Below, piece by piece: positions 4,872 through 11,446 of a stretch of 11,446 nt of DNA (the first letter of the stretch is position 1; each line of letters opens with the position of its first letter). The notes beneath the pieces were generated by a model. That model saw only the letters and a program-made list of their open reading frames with translations. It had not been told where the DNA came from and did no database searches. Source of the DNA: Acidobacteriota bacterium (lineage in GTDB: Bacteria; Acidobacteriota; Blastocatellia; Pyrinomonadales; Pyrinomonadaceae); assembly GCA_020199975.1 (NCBI GenBank), contig JAIVJP010000323.1, positions 1 to 11,446 on the forward strand, read 5' to 3'. The position numbers were made by a program, and so were the translations under genes.

Positions 4872-6623
4872 ATGTCCTATCAAGTAATCGCACGCAAATG
4901 GCGCCCGCAAAGCTTTGAAGAAGTAACGGGCCAGGACCCCATCACTCGCACGCTCCGTAATGCAATCGAGCACGAGAGGCTGCACCACGCCTATCTGTTT
5001 TCCGGCGCCCGCGGCGTCGGGAAAACCACGACCGCCCGTCTTCTGGCCAAGGCGCTCAACTGCCACAAGTCTCCTCGACCAACGCATAGCCCCTGCCGCA
5101 CAGATGATTCGCATGCCTGCGCCTCTTGCAAGGAGATAACTGAAAGCCGTTCGATTGACGTGCAGGAGATCGATGCCGCCTCTCATACGGGCGTGGACAA
5201 TGTACGCGAGTCAATTATCGGCAGCGTGGGAATTGCGCCCGCCAGAGACCGGTTCAAGGTGTTCATCATCGACGAAGTTCACATGCTGTCACCGCAGGCG
5301 TTCAACGCGTTGCTGAAGACAATCGAGGAACCGCCGCCGCGCGTCGTGTTTATTATGGCGACTACCGAACGCCACAAGGTGCCAGAAACGATCTTGTCTC
5401 GCAGCCAGCAATTTGAGTTTCGCACCATAGCCACGGCAAAGATTCTCGAAAGGCTTAAGCTTATCGCCGAAGCCGAAAGTATCACTGTTCCTGATGATGC
5501 TTTGCGCGAGATAGCCCGGGCCGGCGAAGGGTCGATGCGCGATGCCCAGTCGGCGTTCATTTTAATTCGCGTGATCAATGGCATTGCGGAGCATAAACCC
5601 GCGGAGGCTCTCGCGGTCGTTGACGATGTGGTAATGCGCGGTCACGATTTACGAAACTTCTGCCGGGACCTGCTGGCCCACCTGCGCGACCTTCTAGTGA
5701 CCAAGGTTTCGGGTGGCCAGGAACTTTTGGAGTCGGCAGTTTGTGATGTCAAGGAGCTCCAACGACAGGCCGCATTTTTCTCCGAGTCGGATCTCGTGCG
5801 TTTCTTCCACTCACTGGCCGAGACGGAAACCAAACTTCGAACTGCAGCACATCCCCGTTACCAGATGGAAATCGGCTTAGTGAAACTGATGGAGATGCGC
5901 CGGCTGGAGCCGCTTGGGCATCTGCTCGATCGACTTACTGCTCTTGAAGAGTCTCTACGCACTAGCAAATTGCCAGTCCAAATGAAGAGTACTGTGCCAA
6001 CCACGACTGGCTCTGCAGACTCGAGGGAAAGACGGTCAACTGCCGCAACCAGCTCAACTCCGAATGCGGTGGGCGGACCCTTTGTGGGAACCGCGGCCAG
6101 GCTGGCGCTCGAAACTGAACCTGCATCAGCGCTCTCGGCTGCCCCTTCCTCCAGAGCGAGTGCGCCCGTGGAGCTTGGCTCCGTGGCCGAAAGCAGTCTC
6201 AATGCAGGCGGCGCCGATTCGGATTTCGAGCGCATCAAGTCAGGCCTGGAAGGCAGGCGCAAGATGTTTCTGGTGACTGCGCTGGAAGGCGCGCGCAACG
6301 CCTCGCTGGAAGACGGCGAGTTGTATGTCGAGTTTGCTCCTGAAGCTAGACACCTCCGCGATACACTCGCAAAAAGCGACAACATAAAGATTCTGCGCGA
6401 GGTTTGTTACGAGGTTGCTAAACGCGATTGTGGGGTGCGCATCGTCATCAAAGACCTGACGGCGCCCGCCGACACCGAGACCTCGAAGGAAGATGAGGAA
6501 CGTCGCGATAAACAACGCTTGCGCAAATCTGCTGAGGAAAATCCCGTCGTTCAGCAAATGCTGCGCACCTTCCGCGGCGAGATTGTTGACGTGCGGCTCG
6601 CCGACAGCGAACCCATTAAGTAA
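4872..6623 (+). CDS. dnaX: DNA polymerase III subunit gamma/tau (DnaX)
   Basis: AAA+ clamp-loader subunit that, with delta and delta', loads the beta sliding clamp and links the polymerase cores. The 583-residue length is normal. Features: N-terminal YQVIARKWRP; Walker A GARGVGKT (45-52); zinc-module cysteines 64, 75, 84 and 87; Walker B VFIIDEVH (130-137, Asp134, Glu135); sensor 1 ATTE (163-166); SRx arginine finger segment ILSRSQQFEF, with Ser where most homologues have Cys; and sensor 2 GSMRDAQS (Arg223). Clamp-loader domain III follows to about residue 360, then a Ser/Ala/Pro-rich linker (about 355-440) and a C-terminal tau-like domain. The ATG has no Shine-Dalgarno because the preceding bases belong to the repeat. 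No convincing programmed frameshift signal for a gamma form is visible. ebfC and recR, which often follow dnaX, are absent. Confidence 0.97.
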   Translation: MSYQVIARKWRPQSFEEVTGQDPITRTLRNAIEHERLHHAYLFSGARGVGKTTTARLLAKALNCHKSPRPTHSPCRTDDSHACASCKEITESRSIDVQEIDAASHTGVDNVRESIIGSVGIAPARDRFKVFIIDEVHMLSPQAFNALLKTIEEPPPRVVFIMATTERHKVPETILSRSQQFEFRTIATAKILERLKLIAEAESITVPDDALREIARAGEGSMRDAQSAFILIRVINGIAEHKPAEALAVVDDVVMRGHDLRNFCRDLLAHLRDLLVTKVSGGQELLESAVCDVKELQRQAAFFSESDLVRFFHSLAETETKLRTAAHPRYQMEIGLVKLMEMRRLEPLGHLLDRLTALEESLRTSKLPVQMKSTVPTTTGSADSRERRSTAATSSTPNAVGGPFVGTAARLALETEPASALSAAPSSRASAPVELGSVAESSLNAGGADSDFERIKSGLEGRRKMFLVTALEGARNASLEDGELYVEFAPEARHLRDTLAKSDNIKILREVCYEVAKRDCGVRIVIKDLTAPADTETSKEDEERRDKQRLRKSAEENPVVQQMLRTFRGEIVDVRLADSEPIK

Positions 6624-6755
6624 GCTCAACGTGGGAAACAAACGCCTCGCCTGGATTCGATAACTCCTCCAAGGCAGAGCAGTAAAAGCGTCCCCAAAAC
6701 TTTTATCGAACAAAGCCAGTTGCCTCGTCGTATTTTCGCGCGGAGGTTATTTCTA

Positions 6756-6965
6756 ATGCGCGATCCATTTACAGCCGGAGCCTTAAGTTTTTTTGTTCCT
6801 GGAGTTGGGCAACTCTATAACGGGCGCATCCTCGCGGGCATTCTCTGGTTAATCATCACACCCGGTTTCTGGATTGGCACTGGGGGAACGCTGGGCTGGA
6901 TATGTCACATCATCGCTGCGTACACGGCTTACTCGTACGCCAAGGATCATCCGGTACGGGCCTGA
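6756..6965 (+). CDS. Small two-helix membrane protein (TM2-domain-like)
   Basis: A 69-residue predicted membrane protein. An upstream in-frame TTG would add 12 residues, but the ATG at 6756 is preferred because GGAGG (6742-6746) lies nine bases before it. Two hydrophobic segments are seen, about residues 7-34 (containing SFFVPGVGQLYNG, a glycine-rich turn typical of small TM2-like proteins) and about 42-60. The protein ends in a short charged tail, KDHPVRA. The function is unknown. It lies 132 bases after dnaX and 152 before zwf; the upstream gap carries an 8-bp inverted repeat, TTCGATAA/TTATCGAA (6656-6663, 6703-6710), without a U-run. Confidence 0.8.
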   Translation: MRDPFTAGALSFFVPGVGQLYNGRILAGILWLIITPGFWIGTGGTLGWICHIIAAYTAYSYAKDHPVRA

Positions 6966-7117
6966 TAGCTGCTGTGCTTCGCCGAGCGAACGAATCGAAC
7001 CTGCTATTTTTCAGTCTCTCATCAACCAATAAGTAGTCTGACGCTTGCCGTGAGACATGCTCGGCCGTGTTATTCTTTCGGTCATCCAAACAATCCTTTG
7101 CGATCGACCGCGAGTAG

Positions 7118-8650
7118 ATGACCGAAGCACCCGTAAACCCACTCCGCGCCGGCATCCGTCTTGGACCCACGGCAGAACCCTGCGTCGTAGTAATCTTTGG
7201 CGCTACCGGGGATCTCACCCGTCGTAAACTTCTCCCCGCGCTTTATCGTCTCGCGCAACAGCACCTCATTCCAGCTGAGTTTGCCATTCTGGGCGTGGCG
7301 CGGCAGCAGATGAGTGATCAGGAATACCGCGCGAAGATGCGCGAAGCCCTGGCAGAATTTGGTGAGGAAGATACGGTTGACGAAGCGGCGTGGAGTAGCT
7401 TCGCCGACGGGATCTTTTATGTCTCTGGTGAATTTAAGGACGCCGAACCTTACACCACAGTGAAGTCGCGTCTAAAGGAGATCGATGATCAGCGTAAAAC
7501 GCAGGGCAATCGCATCTTTTATCTGGCCACCGCTCCGGAATTCTTTGGAATCATTGCGAACCAACTCGCTCAGGCTAATCTGGCGCGGCCGGAAGGTCGG
7601 GCCTGGACGCGCATCATTGTTGAAAAGCCCTTCGGTCACGATTTCGCAAGTGCGCGCGCACTAAACACCCAACTGGCCTCGGTTTTTGAAGAGCACCAAA
7701 TCTATCGGATAGATCACTATCTGGGCAAAGAGACGGTCCAGAACCTTCTGGTCTTTCGCTTCGCTAACAGCATCTTTGAGCCTTTGTGGAATTACCAGTA
7801 CATCGACCACGTGCAGATCACTAATGCGGAGGCAATCGGAGTTGAAGATCGTGGCGCCTACTACGAACGGGCAGGCGCATTACGCGACATGATGCAGAAT
7901 CACGTCTTTCAGCTCGTTTCGTTGATCGCCATGGATCCGCCAGTCTCTCTTAAATCAGATGACGTTCGGGATGAGAAGGTCCGAGCCCTGAAGACTATGC
8001 GTCCGATTGCAGCCAACCGGGTGGATGAATATGCCGTGCGGGGGCAGTACGGCCCCGGTGAGGTGCTGGGACAGACTGTCGTTGGTTACCGCGAGGAGCC
8101 GGGAGTCGATCCCAATTCGTCCACCGAGACCTTCGCGGCCCTTAAGATCAAGTTTGATAATTGGCGCTGGGCCAACGTTCCGTTTTTCCTCCGCTCCGGG
8201 AAGCGCTTGCAGAAGCGCGTCACCGAGATTGCGATCCATTTTACGGAAGTCCCGCATAGACTGTTCACTGATACTGACACCCCCCTGGAACCTAATGTAC
8301 TCGTCATTCGCATTCAACCGAACGAGGGCATTACTCTGCGTTTTGGCGCCAAACTTCCCGGTCAGGCAATGCGCATTCGCTGGGTCAATATGGACTTTCG
8401 CTATGGCTCTTCTTTTGGGGTGAAGCCGCCGGAAGCTTACGAACGATTGTTGCTCGATTGCATGCTCGGCGATTCCACACTTTATGCACGTCGCGACATG
8501 GTCGAACGTGGCTGGGAAATAGTCACCCCCATTCTCGAGGCTTGGAAAAAACCAGCTCCTGATTTTCCAAACTATGAGGCCGGTTCATGGGGACCACCGG
8601 CCGCGTTCGAATTGGGAGAACGTCGGGGAAGACAGTGGCGCAAGCTTTAA
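7118..8650 (+). CDS. zwf: Glucose-6-phosphate 1-dehydrogenase
   Basis: Cytoplasmic enzyme that oxidises glucose 6-phosphate to 6-phosphogluconolactone with reduction of NADP+ (or NAD+), opening the oxidative pentose phosphate pathway. The 510-residue length is typical. The Rossmann dinucleotide motif GATGDLTRRK lies at 28-37, EKPFGHD at 169-175, the substrate-binding signature RIDHYLGKE at 197-205 (Asp199, His200), and the catalytic histidine in QNHVFQL at about 262. The ATG at 7118 is fixed by an in-frame TAG immediately before it; no strong Shine-Dalgarno is visible. The 152-base upstream gap has no promoter good enough to name. It is followed after 116 bases by opcA, whose product assembles or activates this enzyme, so the two probably form one functional unit. 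Confidence 0.98.
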   Translation: MTEAPVNPLRAGIRLGPTAEPCVVVIFGATGDLTRRKLLPALYRLAQQHLIPAEFAILGVARQQMSDQEYRAKMREALAEFGEEDTVDEAAWSSFADGIFYVSGEFKDAEPYTTVKSRLKEIDDQRKTQGNRIFYLATAPEFFGIIANQLAQANLARPEGRAWTRIIVEKPFGHDFASARALNTQLASVFEEHQIYRIDHYLGKETVQNLLVFRFANSIFEPLWNYQYIDHVQITNAEAIGVEDRGAYYERAGALRDMMQNHVFQLVSLIAMDPPVSLKSDDVRDEKVRALKTMRPIAANRVDEYAVRGQYGPGEVLGQTVVGYREEPGVDPNSSTETFAALKIKFDNWRWANVPFFLRSGKRLQKRVTEIAIHFTEVPHRLFTDTDTPLEPNVLVIRIQPNEGITLRFGAKLPGQAMRIRWVNMDFRYGSSFGVKPPEAYERLLLDCMLGDSTLYARRDMVERGWEIVTPILEAWKKPAPDFPNYEAGSWGPPAAFELGERRGRQWRKL

Positions 8651-8766
8651 TGACTTGTCATTGTCTGTCAGACAGTGTAGGCATTGATGAAAAAGACCAG
8701 GAGGCGCCGGCTGCGACCGAACCACTTCCGCCACCACGACACTGACTACTGAATACTAAACGAACA

Positions 8767-9945
8767 ATGTCTTCCATCTCTCAACAGATTCAGGTGCCGA
8801 ACACGCTTGATGTGGAGGCGATTGAGCGGATGCTTGCGGAATTATGGAAAAAGACCGCGGGGCACAATCAGGGAGTCGGCGATGAGGCTGTTTTACGCGC
8901 GCGAGCCGCCGACTTAATGGTCTTCCTGAATGACGAATCGTTATTGTCGGACACACATCAGATCATCAGTGAACTGGCTTCTTTCCACCCCTGTCGAGCT
9001 TTGCTGATGGCTGGTGATAGAAACGCCGCTGCCCGTGACATCGAGATGTACGTATCTGCCTTTTGCGCGAGTCAGAAACGTTCAGACTCGCGGAATCTTT
9101 GCTGCGAGGAGATTACCCTCACTGCCCACGGACGTTTTGTTTCTGAGTTGCCGAGCGCAGCACTACCGCTACTCGTGCCTGACCTGCCGGTATTTCTCTG
9201 GTGGCGTGGGAAACTAGGTGCGGTGGATAGAGTGTTCAGCCAGCTTTGCCTAGCCGCTGATCGTGTGGTGATCGATTCCGCCGATTTCCAGGACCCTCCG
9301 TCACACTTTGTCGCAGTCGCGCAGCTCGTTAAGCGCAGAAGTGACGAAGCAATAGTCCTTAGCGATATTAACTGGGCCCGGCTAACGCCCTGGAGAGCAT
9401 CGCTGGCCAATTTTTATGACGTGGAGGATTACCGCACTGAGTTGGATCAAATTTCAGATGTGCGGATTTACTTTGTGGCTGAAACGGGAAAAGCTTCAGC
9501 CGTTTCCTCACAAGCATTACTCATCGCTGGCTGGCTCGCCAGCCGTCTGAACTGGAGATTTGCCGGCGCAAAGGAAACACAGCGGTCGCCCGAAGGTCTA
9601 TCTTTCCACTTTAAGAAAAATGATCGTCTCATCAAACTCAGTCTCAAAGAGGTGCAGCGTCCGGCAATGAAATCCGGAAGACTCAGTCAGATCGGCTTGA
9701 AAGCCGCTGACGTGCCGGCCACTTTCCTGGTCAGCCGTAGCGAGGATGGCCTCCATTTGGAAACGAAGACTACAATCGGTGAGCGCTCCTATCCAGGCCG
9801 GTTGCTACCTGTTAGAAATTGGAGTGCGGCCCAACTGCTGAGTCGTGAGATGGAAATCCTGTGCAACGACAAGATCTACGAGGAAGCAATCGAAGTTGCC
9901 GCGGAGATGATGAGGCATCCGCCGCGGGATCCAGGCAGAGGATAG
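8767..9945 (+). CDS. opcA: Glucose-6-phosphate dehydrogenase assembly protein OpcA
   Basis: OpcA promotes oligomerisation and redox-linked activation of glucose-6-phosphate dehydrogenase, best known from cyanobacteria and actinobacteria. The 392-residue protein has the expected pattern: an N-terminal helical part with SFHPCRALLM (72-81), then CCEEITLTA (112-120), LPSAALPLLVPDLPVFLWW (128-146), the most conserved segment, and LSDINWARLTPWR (198-210). There is no signal peptide or membrane helix. Cysteines at 76, 100, 112, 113 and 161 could be redox-active (inference). No Shine-Dalgarno precedes the ATG. The gene follows zwf on the same strand after a 116-base gap and faces the beta-propeller gene tail to tail. 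Confidence 0.93.
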   Translation: MSSISQQIQVPNTLDVEAIERMLAELWKKTAGHNQGVGDEAVLRARAADLMVFLNDESLLSDTHQIISELASFHPCRALLMAGDRNAAARDIEMYVSAFCASQKRSDSRNLCCEEITLTAHGRFVSELPSAALPLLVPDLPVFLWWRGKLGAVDRVFSQLCLAADRVVIDSADFQDPPSHFVAVAQLVKRRSDEAIVLSDINWARLTPWRASLANFYDVEDYRTELDQISDVRIYFVAETGKASAVSSQALLIAGWLASRLNWRFAGAKETQRSPEGLSFHFKKNDRLIKLSLKEVQRPAMKSGRLSQIGLKAADVPATFLVSRSEDGLHLETKTTIGERSYPGRLLPVRNWSAAQLLSREMEILCNDKIYEEAIEVAAEMMRHPPRDPGRG

Positions 9946-9970
9946 CTGGGAATAAGAAGGAGAACCGTAG

Positions 9971-10071
9971 CCGCGTAACGCGGATGACGCAAATCTGAAG
10001 TAACGTGATTGAGAATCAGGAAGCCAGAGCTAACTCCTGTAATCCTATATAATCTTGGCCTGATCCGCGTT
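9971..10071. repeat. Weak inverted repeat between convergent genes
   Basis: AACGCGGAT (9977-9985) is the reverse complement of ATCCGCGTT (10063-10071), and CCGCGTAACGCGG (9971-9983) is itself a short palindrome. This 142-base gap separates the convergent opcA and propeller genes. The arms could form a hairpin usable from either side, but no U-run typical of a terminator is present. Confidence 0.35.
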
Positions 10072-10087
10072 CTATCCGTGGGCCGCT

Positions 10088-11446
10088 TCACTTCGGTCGC
10101 GCAGGTTGTTTCTGTGGAGGGGACGCACGTGGAATATCACCATCATCGATCACAAGTTGACTGTTGTGTGATTCAATCTTTGGTGGACCACGACGGAGTG
10201 CCGGGGGGAGCTTGGGTGTTGGAATTCTGACTGTCGCAATCTCTTCGGTGCGTCGCAGGATCGCACCGCCCCGGCCGGCGACCCAGATGTTAGAGCCACC
10301 TCGGTAAGCGACTGAGAAAAGTGGGGTGCTGGTAATCGTTGGTTGCATCTCCCACGTTTGACCCGCATCTTTACTGTGCAAGATTCGGCCCTGGTCTCCG
10401 GTCACCAAGACGTCGTCCCGCCCCACAACTCCAACGGCAAAAAGGTTTGTGGTCAGGCCGCTCTCAACATCCTTCCAGTTGACGCCACCATCATCAGTGC
10501 GGAGAATGACTCCCCGGGCGCCAACCGCGTATCCTCGCTGAGCGTCGGCAAACGTAAGAGCGTAAAGCCATTCTTTTAAGTTCCGGTCAACACGTTTCCA
10601 GGTCTCGCCACCGTCTTCCGTGAGCAGGATTGTTCCGCTTGACCCCACGGCAATGCCACGCTTCTCATCAGTAAAGCGCACATCTTCAAGCCAGCTAAAA
10701 GTGTCGGCGCGCTGGGCTTGCCAGGTCTCCCCGCCATCTGTTGTGTGTAGAATTGCTCCCCGCGCTCCCACAACCCATCCTTGCTGGGGCGACGCGAAGT
10801 CGATACCGAACAGATCTTCGCGAACTTCCACCGCAACCTGCGACCAGGTGACGCCGCCATTCACAGACCTCAGGATGGTTCCTTTGTCTCCCACTATCCA
10901 TCCTTGCTTCTGGTCGACGAAATCGATTGCGTTTAAGCGCGCGGTGGTGGCTGATGGTCGGACGGTCCAGTTCTTTCCCCCGGAGCTGGTAAAAAGAATC
11001 CTGCCACGTGAGCCCACAGCCAGTCCGCGAGAGCCATCAAGAAAGAAGATGTGTGCCAGGTCGTCACGCCCACCCTCGGTGAGCCGGCGCCACGAGAGGC
11101 CGCTATCGTCGGTGCGGACCACGAGCCCATCAGCGCCTGCGGCCCATCCTAACGATTCATCCGCGAAATAGACGGTGGCCAGCTTGGGACTTGTGCGCAC
11201 ATTGACGGGCAGCCAAATCGTTCCGCCGTCGCCGGTGGTCAGGACCACGCCATTATCGCCCGCAGCCCATCCCAATTTGTCGTCGGCGAAAAAGACGGAA
11301 AGAAGATCTGTGGTAATCAACGAATTTATTGACCGCCAGGTGATGCCACCATCATCGGTTTCAAGTATCGTTCCTCCGTAACCGACAATCACAGCTCGCT
11401 CGGCGGAACTAAAGGCGACACCAGTCAACTCCGAACCGCTAATGCC
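10088..11446 (-). CDS. Ycf48/BNR-type beta-propeller protein (5' end outside window)
   Basis: The reading frame ends at TGA 10088-10090 and stays open to the right edge; a TTG at 11428 is in frame, but six more codons (GISGSE) precede it, so the true start lies outside the window. The visible 450 or so residues hold nine full blade-like repeats and a partial tenth, each 41 residues, with consensus hydrophobic-x-F-x-D-x-x-x-G-W-x-x-G-x-x-G-x-I-L-x-T-x-D-G-G-x-T-W. This is the pattern of photosystem II stability factor Ycf48-like and BNR/sialidase-type repeats. After them is a proline-rich, hydrophilic tail of about 40 residues. No catalytic motif is seen. Members in non-photosynthetic bacteria are usually secreted or periplasmic, with unknown roles; a signal peptide cannot be checked here. 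Phototrophy should not be inferred from the name. Confidence 0.85.
   Translation of the reverse strand, partial: GISGSELTGVAFSSAERAVIVGYGGTILETDDGGITWRSINSLITTDLLSVFFADDKLGWAAGDNGVVLTTGDGGTIWLPVNVRTSPKLATVYFADESLGWAAGADGLVVRTDDSGLSWRRLTEGGRDDLAHIFFLDGSRGLAVGSRGRILFTSSGGKNWTVRPSATTARLNAIDFVDQKQGWIVGDKGTILRSVNGGVTWSQVAVEVREDLFGIDFASPQQGWVVGARGAILHTTDGGETWQAQRADTFSWLEDVRFTDEKRGIAVGSSGTILLTEDGGETWKRVDRNLKEWLYALTFADAQRGYAVGARGVILRTDDGGVNWKDVESGLTTNLFAVGVVGRDDVLVTGDQGRILHSKDAGQTWEMQPTITSTPLFSVAYRGGSNIWVAGRGGAILRRTEEIATVRIPTPKLPPALRRGPPKIESHNSQLVIDDGDIPRASPPQKQPARPK

Noticed and set aside
6360..6385. A-rich stretch in dnaX (GCAAAAAGC) as a gamma-forming frameshift site
   Set aside because: The run is shorter than known slippery sites, lies deep in the C-terminal domain rather than after domain III, and no flanking stem or upstream SD-like stimulator is obvious.
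7045..7076. Possible zwf promoter (TTGCCG with TATTCT)
   Set aside because: The spacing is 20 bases and both boxes are weak, so it is not reported as a feature.
8687..8752. 21-codon basic ORF (starts MKKTRRRRLR) between zwf and opcA
   Set aside because: No ribosome binding site, very short, and the surrounding ACTGACTACTGAATACT words look like intergenic repeat. A leader peptide cannot be excluded but is not supported.
10048..10053. Perfect TATAAT on the plus strand
   Set aside because: No -35 box at the right distance, and it lies between convergent genes with no plus-strand gene downstream.

Overview
The window reads as an ordinary bacterial chromosome segment: about 11.4 kb of moderate GC, housekeeping and metabolic genes, and no phage, transposase, CRISPR array or defence gene. 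The organism cannot be fixed from the sequence alone. The DnaX sequence style, the zwf-opcA pair and the abundant hairpin-forming intergenic repeats made of short words fit an uncultivated soil-type lineage such as Acidobacteriota (Blastocatellia-like), with Verrucomicrobiota as an alternative. This is inference, at moderate to low confidence.

Layout. Positions 1-450 hold no convincing gene, only a 12-bp inverted repeat. Two minus-strand genes follow: hutH (histidine ammonia-lyase, 451-1956) and a four-helix membrane protein of the DUF2270 type (2207-2950). A possible 39-residue ORF overlaps the 3' end of the latter. A divergent promoter region (2951-3159) with a near-consensus sigma-70 site (TTGACA-18-TATAGT) then starts a plus-strand information-processing cluster: a C-terminally truncated tadA, tRNA-Ser(CGA), tRNA-Ser(GGA), a YggT-family membrane protein, a 4.5S-type SRP RNA and dnaX. 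The order tadA - SRP RNA - dnaX is also found in Bacillus subtilis (yaaJ-scr-dnaX), so this is conserved synteny with tRNAs and yggT inserted. From tadA to dnaX almost every spacer is filled by a different family of word-like, hairpin-forming repeat. One supplies the apparent SRP RNA promoter, and another ends four bases before the dnaX start codon.

Downstream are a small two-helix membrane protein (6756-6965), then zwf and opcA, encoding glucose-6-phosphate dehydrogenase and its assembly/activator protein, which together form the oxidative pentose phosphate entry point. Convergent to these, and running off the right edge, is a Ycf48/BNR-type beta-propeller gene with an exact 41-residue period through nine consecutive repeats.

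No radically new multi-gene system is visible. The points most worth a second look are the truncated tadA, the unlabelled SRP RNA with its repeat-embedded promoter, the repeat at the dnaX start, the inverted repeat copies flanking a tRNA-Ser gene, and the unusually regular propeller.
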